64,000 nt of DNA. Origin: Siniperca chuatsi (lineage: Eukaryota > Chordata > Actinopteri > Centrarchiformes > Sinipercidae). The DNA lies in NCBI RefSeq assembly GCF_020085105.1, contig NC_058053.1, positions 310,001 to 374,000 of the forward strand, written 5' to 3'. A program made the position numbers and the translations under genes. Shown in pieces: positions 33,874 to 45,851 of this stretch (the first letter of the stretch is position 1; every line of letters starts with the position of its first letter). The notes beneath the pieces are model-generated. The model was not told the DNA's origin. It made no database searches and was given only the letters and a program-made list of their open reading frames with translations.

Positions 33874-34230
33874 TAACATCTTTAACAATGTGTTGTATTT
33901 TATAAACTTATATTTATATATATTATATATAAACCTAATCTGAAAAATAACTTGTAACTACAACTGTCAAATAAATATAGTGGAGTAAAACGTACAATAT
34001 TTCCCTGTCAAGTAAAGTAGACGTACCTTAAAAGTTTGTGCAGCTCCTGAGTAAAACTACTAGGATAATTTCCACCACTGATCATAAAGTAAAAGTACTT
34101 ATTATTCAGGAGAGTGGCCCCTTTCAGTTATTGCACTTCTTAACAGTGCATTACTCTATAAGCATTGTTTTGAAGTTGTAGCTGATCGAGGTGGAGCTAA
34201 TTGTAACTACTTTATTTATGGAAAGGAAGT

Positions 34231-35502
34231 TTAATCCATTTTGGTATTAATGCGGTATACTGCTCCTGACCCAAAGGCTATAGTTCACTGAAATGACATC
34301 TCAATGTTTGCACTTGAAGAGTACTCTGTGCTCCTATTGGTGAATGTTACAAAATACAGAGGTGGACAAGCTTGGAAAAGAGAAGGCAAAAAAATTCTGA
34401 CACACTGATCTTTGGTTCAGGAAGTTGTGAGGCATCCCAGATACTGCGTCTGCTGCCAAAAATCCACTCTTCGGATTTCTTTAATGGTTATATTAAATAA
34501 TAATCAACTGCAATATATGAATAAAGCTAATTTGATGACCATCACTGAAGTACAACTGGAGCTACATGTAGAATTAAAATATGATTAGATTTGTTCACTC
34601 AACTGTAAAAAAATGACAGTATCAACATGCAGACACAATGCAGAAACATTTCTGTGGACAGTAAGGTGGGAGGCTGATGTTTCAGACTGTATGTTGTTTA
34701 ACAGTTAATTGTTCCCTCTTTATAAGTAAAACAGCTCTGTTGAACCAAATGAACATATTTGATCATGTCATCATAAGTCACACATACACAGTGCTGCTTA
34801 ACATGCGTTAATTATAATTAAAAGGAAATGTCCTCTTGCCAACTCCTTCCATGTTTTGTTTATTTTTTTTATTTCGGCACAATTCCACTGATTGAAATGA
34901 TTCCATTTAAATGTGACAACGCTATGCATTGTGGGATTTTCACTTATGCAAAGTCTGCAGAGTTGCAGACCTAGTGTGCATTAAGGACTCATCGCTTGCT
35001 GATGTCACAGGACAGCCATGAGCGGTAAGATAGTGTGTGAATACACCCCTTGATCAAATCCTTGAAATACCCTGCTAGATGAAGTTATTCGCCTAGCCAC
35101 CATCCAATCTACTGTAAATAATTTTTATGTATGATGTAAATAATACATACATTATGTGTAAAACTAGAACACATCAGAAAATATGAGTACACCAAACACA
35201 GCACCTAGAGAAGAATGATTTTATATTTAAATGACATTTCAGCCATGTCTCTGCACAAAGAAAACATGGCTGAAAATATGAACTAAAAGCTACTCTGGTG
35301 GGTGACAGTTTCTGATCGTGCATTAATGGTTATTCAGGCCAGCTTAATCTCATTGGGACCACTAATGGTCCACCAGGCATTCACATGTGTTGCATAAGGG
35401 AACACTCCTTGGGTTTTAAGGCATTTTACAGGGTCACGACAACTGGTGGTGGTCAGCCAGTGCTCTCAGTCCATCCGGCCAGTTTGGGGTTATCATGCAA
35501 CG
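34231..35502. other. Intergenic DNA and dbi 3' untranslated region
   Basis: The dbi transcript should run leftward from 35503. I could not fix its end: AATAAA on the minus strand occurs at 34868-34873 and 34859-34864, about 640 bases past the stop, and a weaker AATATA-like site lies near 35222. A direct/inverted pair of ACATGGCTGAAA-type phrases occurs near 35243-35276. No other gene is seen. Confidence 0.45.
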
Positions 35503-38500
35503 TTAGAATCCATACTTCTGCTTCAGCTGCTCCACCCGGTTGATGTACTCGTTCATGGCATCTTCTTTGCTCTTGCCTGATAGTTAATGAAAAATCAAAA
35601 TGCATTCAAGTTAAATAAAGACAAATTAATTAATAAATTAGCACTTTTCCTACTTGTTCGATATTCATTGTTGCATGCAGTGCTGCATGCAGTGTGTAGT
35701 CCTGAGGACTACATCTGTCTAGTGTTGCAGGATATATCTACAGAGAAGGTATCTAAGGCTGGACTGCCGTAACCCTTGGCGTCAAGTGTAAATCCAGCTG
35801 AAGTTGTAATAAACCAAAATTAATCTTCAAAGGATCACCCTGACTATGTTGAAATCATGTATTGAGACTGATAACAGGCGTTCATTCTATGCATGTAATC
35901 AGAGGTTCATGCAATTCATTGCATAAGATGCAAGACAGAAAACCCAGCAGCGCTCTGTACCTTTAAGACCAAGACCAGATATGCTTGGCCATTGCTGACA
36001 TGTGATATGATAAGGCTGAGATATATCAAATTAACTCCATTAATTTAAAGGTTTTATTTTTGCATATGTACAATGTCAATTTCAGTTATTTGCTTTTATC
36101 AGTATTTGTGTATGTTCTCAGTTGTACTGTAACAAACTAATGACTATTCTAGAGATACCTGTATGAACTTTTGTATTCAATAAAGTGAGACCCCCCCCCC
36201 AAACTGGTCCATCGCCCCACACATGCAGTGGGCGTCTAGTCTCAAATATTGGAAGGTGCACCACCACCGCCTCGACGACTTGCAATGCACACAATGTAAG
36301 AGGCGCGATGTCACTTTTGGCATGCACACCCTCGCGCTGGGGACATTTCGTTGAGTATAAACAGTTTAGCCTGTACGGATAGTCGCTTTCACCTGTTAAA
36401 ATGAGAAACGTTGCCGGCGGTAGGTCATATCAGCGGTCTCTAATTTACGTTAATTCCGTGAGTAACTTGATGGAATGCTAAACTAAAATTTGTCTGTTGT
36501 CGGGTTTGTGTGCTCTCTGCAAGCCGGTTTTTGTACTCCAGCAAAGATTGTTTATGAGGCAAAAGAAGCATCACTTTTTAACACCACTGTACAACTGCAA
36601 GTGGACTGAGTGTTTTTGTAGTCCCATAAAACCCAACAGTGAAGACGTCTTCTCTCAAGCTGATTGCTTCACGTCAATTTTAGGGGCCACATTCTCCCAG
36701 TTATCATATCAATAATTTAAGCTCATCAACTTAATAGTTTTGAATAGTTTTCAGGACCTCCAGTATTTTGATCAAGTAGCCCATGAAAACTAAGGTGTGC
36801 TGAATTTAGAAGGCTACAGCTATTATTTCAGTGTGTCAGTCTGTCAGATACATATATTAATCAACTTTTAGGTAAATATAACTATCGGATTGGACTCGGT
36901 ATCCACCAACACCCAATGTTAAAGGACTTGGATCAGGATCGGGGCCAAAAACTTGATCGGGACATCCCTACCATAAACCAATGCTCACTCCACAATCTCC
37001 ATGGTCTCTGATCAGAAAAAGATGGTTGGTGTGTTGAACTTTAAACTGATGTGACAATATGCACTCAAATGGACTGGAGGTCAGGGGTTTGCTATGGCTA
37101 CATTAACAGAGCTTCAACTCAGCCTGAGATAACCCTGAAATATTTTCATTCACACTGTAAATCTGGAGATGAATGCAGTGTAACTGAAAAGAGGCAAAAT
37201 CCTACAAGTACAATAAGCGCATTCTATACACAGAAGTACTGGAAATTGCTTCAAAAGGTATGCCTGGGACCTGACTAGTTATATGAATTAAAAAGCTGTA
37301 AATCTCCCTTGTACAGAAAAATACACATTTTTAAGAGCGGCACCATCTACAGGACTGAATGCGTACCTTTCTGCTTTTCCCAGGCATCCCATTTAGCTTT
37401 CCCAGCGAAATCAAACATCCCAGGGCGACCTTCAGAGAGAAGAAAGACAAAGACAGATGTAAGTGAAGAGGTTTAAGTAAATTAAACGTTAGAAGAAACC
37501 TTATGTACTGGAGGTGTAATGCATTTGAGGTCAAAAGGCCTCTTGTTAAAGTGTGGGAAGTGGAGACAAGTGGCTGGCCTGCTTCTCTCCTCAGTTAAAT
37601 TCAAAAAAGGGAAAAGCCTCTGGATGGCTGGTCACTAAAGAACAAGGCAGATGCCTTTAAACCAGTGGTTCCCAAAGTAGGTGCCTTATGGACAGGCCAA
37701 GGGTGCTACAAGATTTATTTTCTTCTTCTTCTTTTTTTTTTTTTATTAACACAGCACATTTATAATAATGTTCACCACAAAAGAAAATGAGGAAACATCA
37801 ACTACGTTTTTATATTTATGTTTTCTAACGTATCCAAATCAAAAGAATAAGCAATAAACGGCAAAATCACCATATTTAAAACACGGTTAAATATCCAATG
37901 ATGCTGCAGCAAAAACTAGTGAGGACAGCTCACAGTTGCCAGTTGTCATAGCAACACAATGCACTTTCCGCCACACATTTTTCAGGTGCACAACAGTCAG
38001 AATTAGGGACTATATGAGAAAGCAATGGAGGATTTGTCTCTAAACAGAGATCGAAGAAATGCTCTGGGACAACTGACAGCTGACCAAAAGATGATATCAG
38101 AACTTTAAAAAATAAATTACAATGAAAGGGTGCTGTGGTTTAAAAGAAGATTGGTAACCATTACTTTAGGCTTGTGTCAATTTACAACAGCACATATGAC
38201 AGTGGTGACACTGTTGAGAGTGCTGCAGTGTGTTTGTGGCAGGAGGCAGTGAGTGCTGTCTCACCTGTGTTAACATCACCCACGGAGGCCTGCTTGAACA
38301 GGGAGTAAACCTGCAGCATCTCTTCATCTGTAGGCTTCGCCTTAAGCTGCTTCACCTCAGCTGCTGCTGTATCAAATTTAGCCTACAGAGAGGAGAGGAC
38401 AACAACTTCATAACAATACTAATGTGATACTTTGTTGATTCCTGTGGAGTTCAGGATCACCTACACAGCGGCACCACAGATTTTAGAATAACATAGTCCC

Positions 38501-40280
38501 CGTGTGAAGTTTTGAAACCTGGAGCTGAGTTGAGTGCTTGATGTTTTCTTGTCTTGTCGTTTGGTCAACAGTGTGGACCAAGACCCACATTCGAAGAAGT
38601 GAAATCAACTCCTGAGAACTGCATTTGTTGTGGAAAAATAAATACTTACTTTGGCCTCCATTTTAATTTGATTCACAGTACTCAAATAGACTAAAGCAAA
38701 AAATATATTCAATGCATTTGCAATCATGTATGTGAACTATAATACTGAGCTCTACACTTTAAGCTGGCAATAAATGTACCCTGCAGTATGTCAAATTGTG
38801 ATAAATGTCCACCTCTTCTAAGCTATTGGCAATTATTCATGCCATTACCTAAGCTTGCATCACATATGCCTTTTGTTTGTCAATTAGTTTAACTTTTAAC
38901 ATGAGCCCACAATAAACCAATTTTCACTCCTCCACCTCCAGAGTCTCTGATAAGAGAAAGATGGTTGGTTAGTGTGTTGAACTTTACTCATAACTGGTGT
39001 GAAAATCTGCTCACAACTGGTTCAAGGCGCCTCAGCACAGCTTGAGATATCTCTGAAATCTTTCCACTCAGACTGTGAATCTGGAGATGAATGCAGGACA
39101 ACTGAAAAGAGGAACAATCATTCAAATACAATACACAAGTACACATAACAAAACCCCACTAGCTGTGCCACTCTGTGCAAAATGGGCAGGAGGGGAGGAC
39201 CAGGTCAGATACTATAAAGTCCCAGTAAAATTATCTGTTAGAAGTTTTCAATTCCTGCTACGGATACTACTGTTCATCTGCTTATTGCCAAAAAAGCCAT
39301 GCACATGGTGATATGACTAATGCATAGAAACGCTGCATGAAATAGACCAATCTGCACTGGAAAACCTGTCACACTGTACAGAAATGTGCTGCTGCTGTGC
39401 AGTGTGTATAACCAAATGACAAAAAAAAAAAAACTGACTGTTGACTGTTTGCCAGAATGTTGCAACATCTGTGAGGAAATTGTAAGGACACAAAATCTAC
39501 AACAGAAATACAACATGCAATAGAATAATGTAGGAGGAGCAGCGATTCAGGCGTAGGAACATTTTTAACTGTATGGATAGGAGTCTTTCCCCACCCTCTG
39601 GTTGTGTCACTTGCTGGATGGCTGTAGGTCAAAAGGTTCGGGAAGAAGGTCGGCACCATTGTACTGGTCTGCCTGTGAGGCAGGACATAGCAGTTTATAA
39701 ACTTTTCATTACATAAATAGGCGACTCAATCTTCCACTTGTAACCGGACATATCACTTCTTCTGAAGTCGGATTTTTCGATTTTAAGCTTCCCCTTACTA
39801 ACAGCTAAATATTTTACAAGCTGACAGTCCGTCGCCCGTTCACAGTCCAACTGCCAACACTGAGTGGACAGGGTACACACATTTCACGGTTGATATTACA
39901 AGCCAAAGACATAAACTTGTAAACTGTTGTATTTAGTGCACAGATGACTTCGCGGAGGGAAGGATAACGGTGAATTGCCACCACCACACCCCACTAAGAT
40001 GTCTTAATAAACTACTTTACTCAACTAGCTAGCTAATGGCCAATAATAACCATAATTGTACATCAGAGTATCGGATAGAAATAATTCTCTTTTGTTTAGT
40101 TGCCATGTGCTCACTTAAAGAAGCAAGACCCGAGGCTCGCAATAATTATGGTTAACTAAAGCTATAACACCATCTAACGGCTTCCTCTATCATTTCACGT
40201 AACGCAGCGAAATATAAACTATCTCTTTATTGCCTCAATGTTGCTAACTAATTCCATATACACACCTGGAGATCAGCCAT
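35503..40280 (-). CDS. dbi: Acyl-CoA-binding protein (diazepam-binding inhibitor)
   Basis: Small cytosolic protein that binds medium- and long-chain acyl-CoA esters and carries them between enzymes. Four coding exons were joined by consensus splice sites: 40280-40266 (MADLQ), 38382-38265, 37429-37367 and 35576-35503, ending TAA. Phases agree (0, 1, 1) and the product is 89 aa, the usual 86-90 aa family length. Exon 2 reads '[20 protein letters not shown]' then '[19 protein letters not shown]'. Exon 3 has the hallmark '[17 protein letters not shown]'. Exon 4 has '[20 protein letters not shown]' and YGF. The Tyr of QVYSLFKQ, the Lys of [12 protein letters not shown] and the Tyr of NEYI match the acyl-CoA site of the family (established knowledge). 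No disabling change is seen, so the gene looks intact. The introns carry MITEs and a duplicated segment. Its neighbour c2orf76 is also adjacent to DBI in human. Confidence 0.95.
36889..36970. repeat. hAT terminal fragment in dbi intron 3
   Basis: ATCGGATTGGACTCGGTATC followed by ATCAGGATCGGGGCC and GATCGGGACATCCCTA resembles the end of a fish hAT family. Only about 80 bases remain. Confidence 0.55.
36971..37215. repeat. Intronic repeat, copy 1 (dbi intron 3)
   Basis: About 230 bases matching 38905-39135 in the same orientation, including AAAGATGGTTGGT..GTGTTGAACTTTA, CAGCnTGAGATA and CTGGAGATGAATGCAG. The two copies flank dbi exons 2 and 3. Family unknown. Confidence 0.75.
37665..38165. repeat. 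Possible hAT-like MITE in dbi intron 2
   Basis: It begins CAGTGGTTCCCAAAGTAGGT and about 500 bases later shows a degenerate inverse, TTGGTAACCATTACT. It contains a T/C-rich run at about 37723-37744. No clear target duplication was found. Confidence 0.4.
38650..38661 (-). other. dbi: Candidate alternative first coding exon of dbi
   Basis: On the minus strand AAAATGGAGGCCAAA is followed at once by GTAAGTA, a near-perfect donor. Splicing to exon 2 (38382) keeps the frame and would give MEAK in place of MADLQ. The ATG context (AAAATGG) is favourable. Mammalian DBI is known to use alternative first exons. Inference only; no transcript evidence. Confidence 0.4.
38905..39135. repeat. Intronic repeat, copy 2 (dbi intron 1)
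   Basis: Partner of 36971-37215; about three quarters identical by eye over about 230 bases, with small indels. Confidence 0.75.
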
Positions 40281-40420
40281 CTTTAGTTACGGGACCGATG
40301 AAGCAAGCTGGTCGCTCCGCAGGCAGACAGACGACTCGACGAAGGAAGAAGAAATATCCACTGGCTCTCCCATCATGCAACTACTCCGGTACCAGGTCGA
40401 CCCCCGTGCCTCGAACACAC

Positions 40421-40470
40421 CCTCCCCTTAACGCTATTGGTTGAGTTACTGACTGACATTCGTTCATTGG
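40421..40470 (-). promoter_or_regulatory. CCAAT/GC elements upstream of dbi
   Basis: On the minus strand CCAAT occurs at 40440-40436 (inside AACCAATAG) and again at 40470-40466, with a GGGGAGGG-type GC box at about 40427-40420. They lie 140-190 bases upstream of the dbi ATG. No TATA box is visible, in keeping with a housekeeping promoter. The transcription start is not determined. Confidence 0.5.
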
Positions 40471-42930
40471 GTGTTAAAATTGTGACCAACCAACGCCTCT
40501 GGAACTAAGGAGCTTAGGTTTGTTTGTTTTTTAGTTTTTTTACGAGGAGGAACATGATGTAAGAACTTTAACATCAAGGCACACATACACATGCATAACA
40601 AAGTGGAAAAGTACAAGAGGGACGTCAGACCGAACTAAATGTTGTCACACAAACAGCAAAACAAAAACAAATGGCGAACGAAGAGGTGGTGCTTAACAAA
40701 TTCTATGCTTTTTGTATTGGCCATTCACAATTTTCACTGGGAGATACCTTGACATTAATTCTCTTAGAGACTGTAAATTAAGGTATTGCTTCTGTATAAT
40801 TGTCTTTGTGCATCAAGAATTTCCCTAATAATACAAAGTTGTTTAAGACACCAAAGACATCATTGGCTCCATTAAATAGAGTAAACACAGATATTTTACA
40901 CTGCAACCAATCACACATTTTCCCAAGCAGGATTTGAGTGCAAATTAGTATTTGCTAGTCTTTAAACCTTTTCCTAAGAAGTCCATTAAGAAGAGTAAAT
41001 ATCACTTAAAACTTGGAAATATGTCTCAAACTTTTGGGACTGTCAGTTCAGTTTAATCACTTTCAAGAAATTGCACTGATTGTATCAAATAGCATACATA
41101 TGTTCCATTTTACATGATATATTAAATAGGACCTAGTGCTAATTTCCAGCTCTATATTTTTATTCTGGGATTCCACTAGAGGAGCTTTGCATGATTCACA
41201 GTTCAAAAATACTGGCCCTTTATGCATACCCTCAGTTTATCCTCTGTCTGAAACATACAGTCTATGGAAACAAGACGTTTAAGCTCCCGTATATTTAGGG
41301 TCCCCCTCCCTAGAGAGCCCACTTTCCTCTGATTGGCTAATTTACCGGAAGCCTGCCGAGAGGCAGCGAATTTAAACCGCTGTAATCCAAGCCCCCAGGA
41401 AGTACGCCGGGCTTTGAAGAGTAGGGTATCTCTGCAGACCGAAGACTTTGAATGGGCGGGGTGACTGTCAGTCATTTTTTTATTTGGCCAATCCGAGGCT
41501 TACAATCCTCTGTCAATCAAAAACTAATTTCACCAATAAGCAGCCTGAACCAGTTGTCAATCACTTTTTAATTAGGCTCATCACCTTTCTCACAGGGAGA
41601 AGGGGGAGGTTCGACACGAAGAAGCAAAGATGCCTTGTTTCTCAATGTTTAGATCTGAAGTTTCCAGCTCTAATCAGAGGATCAAAGTATCAACAGACAG
41701 CAATGTTTTTAATCAACATTTTAAAGTGGAAGTAGACACCTTTTGATCATAACAGAATATAGTAACATTCACCACTGTTCATTGTAGAAATCACAGTTTT
41801 GTTGGAAAGCTAGACGCTGGCGGTTAATGAGCTACCACAGGCAGTATAATGTTAGCTAACTTGCTAACCTCTATTACAGTGGATTGTAAGCCACTGATTG
41901 GCCAAAATAAAAAATAATTGCCAGTCACCACACCCTCTCAAAGTCTGTGGTCTGCAGAGAACTTGGCTTTGAAGCCAATTTGACATAGTGGCCAAACCAA
42001 AGATATTCTATAAAATTTGAAATGATAAAACTAAAATGGTTAAGACAATTCATACAAAATAATAATGAATTCTGTGTGGTGGGATAGATTTTGTATTAAG
42101 ATGTGACTTCTGTAGGCCTATTGCTAAACTACTCATTAAGCTGTGTAAATTTCATCAGCAGGTCCTGCTATACTGGAAACTGATTTACAAGCACAATTTC
42201 ACACCACACAGCTCTCAGATAACTTCCCATGTTCATCACGGGATGACACTGGCCCAAAAAGACCTTTTCCATAGACTTACATTGTGAAAGAAGCAGCTAT
42301 AAAAAGGATTTTTTTTTTAGCGTCACAACCCCCGCGAAATTACTCGTTTCACTATCAGAATTTGGTCCATTTGGTCCGATAACATTTGGAAAGTCTAGGA
42401 GAGCCGCACGATTAAATAATTTTATCCCCCATTCAAGTTAGCGGTGGGCTAAACCGGAAGTTAGCCAGCTTGGCCGGCGGAGAATGTAGTCCGCTTGCTC
42501 TATGGGCTGCACGTTGTTGAAGATCCAGGGCTGCATCAGCCCTGAGAAAACGCAAAACGTTTATTTAAATGGAAACGGTGGTGCCTTGAGCACCCTGTTG
42601 TGTTACGCAAGCATTGCAACTATGGCAGCTGAGAAGGTCATTCTTTGTGTTCTTTTTGACATTTTTTTTTTACGCTGTCAGTTTTTTTTCAGTGTCACTG
42701 GTTTTCAGTTTCAACTTTCTGTCACCGTTTTAGGTAGGAGTAGAGAGGAGGCGTCTGTGGGGAGGGGCCAAAGAGAGCGTGATTTACACATAATCTGCAT
42801 AGTGAGAGAACGTCACTCGAGACCTATTTCACACAGTCCACTAGACTAGGCGTAGAGTAAGTTTTTGTCTGGAGAGATTCCGTGTTAGGATGCGTCACTC
42901 ATTCGACTAAGGAAGAGGGTTACACTAGCG
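40471..42930. other. Unassigned intergenic DNA
   Basis: No gene was recognised. 42220-42500 holds phrases such as CCATAGACTTACATTGTGAA common in unclassified fish repeats. The short ORFs at 41203-41475, 41448-41735 and 42502-42849 have no recognisable domain. Confidence 0.4.
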
Positions 42931-43238
42931 AATTGGTGGTTTGGCATAATCTGATTTGTGACTGGATCAGAATGGCAAATAGTAGTGGATTGTCGGAGGA
43001 TGATGATATGGAGACGGAATGGACACAAATTGTGAGTAGTAGGAAAGGAGGAGGAGGGAGGAAGGATAAAAGACACAGCCAGTCGACATCTTTGGGAAAA
43101 TGGGCATTAGAAGAGGGGGAGGAAGTGTGAGATGTCAGGAAAAAGATTGTGATGGAGGAATTTAAGGTCATTCTTAAATTTAAGGTGGGGAGCGAGATAA
43201 CATCGATTAGTCCAATAACTTTGACAACAGGATTGAGG
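42931..43238 (+). pseudogene. 5' fragment of an I/Nimb-like LINE (ORF1 start)
   Basis: It matches the ORF1 start of the LINE at 58841-62290 (reverse strand 62125-61838) almost base for base: 'HNLICDWIRMANSSG', 'METEWTQIVSSRKGGGGRK', 'SLGKWALEEGEEV'. A TGA follows GEEV, where the other copy has CGA. A few extra codons (SEDDD) are present. Homology stops at about 43238 near the Harbinger remnant. Keeping the 5' end and losing the 3' part is unusual for a LINE. Confidence 0.85.
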
Positions 43239-43289
43239 AAGAAACAAAGTGTTGCAATAGCATGATTATTTTGCTGAATTTATTAAATT

Positions 43290-44165
43290 AAAGTAATGGA
43301 AATGTATAATATGCTTAGTTGGCATGCACAAACAGGAGTTTATCCACTGTTGTTTTTTTCCCCTGGCTTGTGTTTGGGACTGGCCTTTATTTGCTTATTT
43401 GTTACCTTGGACACCCCAAAGAAATTGCTGTACTCCATTTGGTTGCTGGCAAACCAAGAGAGCTTCAGGGTTGTGGCAGACCAGTTTGACATGTCAAAAG
43501 TAACCCTGCATTATGTTTTCTCTGACATTTGCAAGGCCTTGTGTGGACTAAGGAATGAATACATTTGATGCCAACCTGGCAAATGGCTTTCAAGACAAAA
43601 CTGTATTCCCTGGAGTCATTAGAGCCATTGATGGCACACACACACACTCCCATTCCAGCACCCACACTCCATAGAAACAGTTACATAAACAGGAACGGAC
43701 ATGCAAGTATTCAACTCCAGGCATTGTGTACATCAGAGATGATGTTCCTGGATGTGTACACTGGTTTGCTGGGGTCTATGCATGATGCCAGGGTGTTTCG
43801 GAACTGCCCATTATATGGCCACCTCCAGGATGTAATGGGAAGTGACTACCACCTGCTTGGAGACTCTGCATACCCACTCAGTGCATCTCTCATCACACCA
43901 TACAGAGATAATGGGCACTTATCCCAGAATCAAAAGAAATTCACACTCCACTGCTCAATCAGAGTTGTGATTGAAAGGGCATTTGGGCTTCTAAAGGGGA
44001 AATGGAGACGACTGAAGTACCTGCCCATGTAAGACCTCAAAAAAGTCGCAGTGGTAATCACAGCTGCATGTGTTCTACACAATTTCCTCTTGAGGGAGGA
44101 AGGGCACCAAATGGAGGATTGTGAAGATGTGGATGGCAACGATGCCAATGCAGTAGACCCTGACC
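43290..44165 (+). pseudogene. Harbinger (PIF-type) transposase, broken
   Basis: DDE transposase of the HARBI1 type. In order: 'LLANQESFRVVADQFDMSKV' (N-terminal HTH-like part, 43296-43568), a stop/frame change, 'GVIRAIDGTH' with the first catalytic Asp (43604-43633), 'ALCTSEMMFLDVYTGLLGSM' and 'HDARVFRNCPLY', 'LLGDSAYPL' (second Asp), 'VIERAFGLLKGKWRRLKYL' (Glu), then after a TAA at 44030-44032 'VITAACVLHNFLL'. The frame is lost at a CACACACACAC run at about 43637-43648, just after the first catalytic Asp. No terminal inverted repeats were found. Confidence 0.88.
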
Positions 44166-44260
44166 CCTACAGGTAAATGGATTGTACTTATATAGTGCCT
44201 TTCTAGTCTTTTCTGACTAGTCAAAGCACTTCAACTACATAACCCCATTTACACACTGGG
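44166..44260 (+). repeat. Short interspersed repeat fragment
   Basis: TAAATGGATTGTACTTATAT followed by TCTAGTCTTTTCTGACTAGTCAAAGCAC is the same family as 14591-14702 (opposite orientation). Confidence 0.6.
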
Positions 44261-45851
44261 ATCATCAGCCAGGAGGTCCTCCATTGAGGAGAAGAAGACC
44301 CAGCTGCTGGCAGCATTCCCAGTCTTCTTCTTATCCAAGATTGTTTCGTATCTAAGAATAGAAACCCAGACATGGCAAATGTCTACAAGTTGCCCTACTC
44401 CCAAAAAAATGCAAATGCCAGTACCAAAACAAACCTGTGTTTTAATTGCCTGAACTTATTGTCACATGCCTCTACTCAAAGTCGTATCCTTTAGCCAGCA
44501 TTTCTCCAGCTACCTTTTCCCTCACTCTGTTAATACACGAGATTGAAAGGCTTCAGGCATTTGCTTCGTTAGACAAATGAGAAGCAAGGTTGCTTTGTGC
44601 GTCCATGGCTTTGTATCTACATCACACATTTAAATAGATTAGTCATAGAAAATATATTGATGCTTAAATTGTCGTAAGCAGGCTATTTTCCAGGACCCAA
44701 ATGCAGGAACTCACGGAAACGGCTGGATAAATGTGACGGTTTTTATTGTGCAGATTATTACACGTGAAAATGAATTTTAGATCCGGTGTCACCCGTGGCC
44801 TCCCCGAGGATCCGACTGAGCCGAGTCAGAGGCGTGACTGATGGCACTCCGGACGGAGTGGGCTCTGGATTGGGCTCTGGTCTGGCGAGCGTAGCGGGGA
44901 GGCAAAGCCGACCAGGTGGAGGATCACTGAAGCTGGGTGTGTGGTGTGGATGGCCGGCAGTGTCCGGAGGCGAAGATCGGCCGGATGGCGAGAGTGGCGT
45001 GGTAGCTGAGGTCCGGGTGATCTGAAGGGCAGACTGAGGCGGTGATCACCGGCAGAGCGAAAGTCTGTAACAACGAGACAAGACAAATGGAGTTATTACT
45101 GAGGCAAGAAACAAAACCGAAACTTCACATTAAACACTGCGGGAGCCGTTACGTGTACTCGTACGGATGTACGGGGGACGATCTGGCGTCGGTGGTGTGG
45201 AGGTGCCCGGTATAATAACCGTGTTGATCCCTAGTGGAGCTTGGGGATTGGATGCAGCCTGTTCCAAAGGGATTGCTGAAACAGAAAGGGGGCACACATT
45301 TTACCTATTAAGCTAATTAGATAAACTATAAAATAATGTTGAAATGCTTTCAAAAACATGATAAAGATGTAAATTAACACATACAATAGCCCATATAAAA
45401 AGTTAAAATTAAATTGTTATTAGCTTATTCTATTAAAAAACTTTACTATAAAATACTCAAGACAAACATGTCTTCTAATGGACGCATTTGTAAAGAACTC
45501 TTGTTGCGCTCACTTATCGCTGCTTGCTTGCATTGTGCACAATGCCTTTTTAATACGTCAGAGGCACAATGCCTTTTTAATACATCAGGGTTTATATACA
45601 GGTCGCTGCTGATTGGGGAACAACACTGACACATGCACCAAACAAGAGAAAACATACATCAAAGCCTGTTGCACACCGTTTTGAGGAAACCCGTCGTTCA
45701 ACCCGGAAACCGTAACAAAACGGTGCACAATGTTTTCAGATTGAACGGAAGTTGAACTTTTTTGGCTTCATGCGTCACTGAGCAGCTTTCATAGAGATGA
45801 ACTGCCTCAGACACTGTATCTAGTTCTCTTTATACATCCATGCTGTAACCC
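44261..45851. other. Unassigned DNA with a GC-rich block
   Basis: 44690-45250 is clearly richer in GC and CpG than the surroundings, with short ORFs on both strands but no recognisable protein. It begins near CCAGGACCCAAATGCAGGAA, a phrase seen at edges of some fish elements. 45536-45587 contains a 26-base tandem duplication (GCACAATGCCTTTTTAATAC...). 45812-45843 is an inverted end of the MITE at 45852-46332. Confidence 0.4.

Larger units (their letters stand above)
29904..34080. mobile_element. hAT-like MITE copy B, inserted in copy A
   Basis: Ends CAGTGGTGGAA (29904) and TTCCACCACTG (to 34080) are inverted. Flanks ATCAAATG and ATCATAAA are similar 8-mers, the duplication length expected for hAT. 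The body is broken twice: by a TTAA element at 29995-33423 and by another MITE at about 33560-33873. Family sequence joins smoothly across both. Confidence 0.8.
29756..34230. mobile_element. hAT-like MITE copy A (outermost), split
   Basis: The left part, 29756-29903, starts CAGTGGTGGAAGAAGTATTA. The sequence resumes at 34081 with ATCATAAAGTAAAAGTACTT and GGCCCCTTTCAGTTATTGC, following the expected family order across the gap. The right end beyond about 34230 is lost. Everything between is copy B and its own passengers. Confidence 0.75.
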
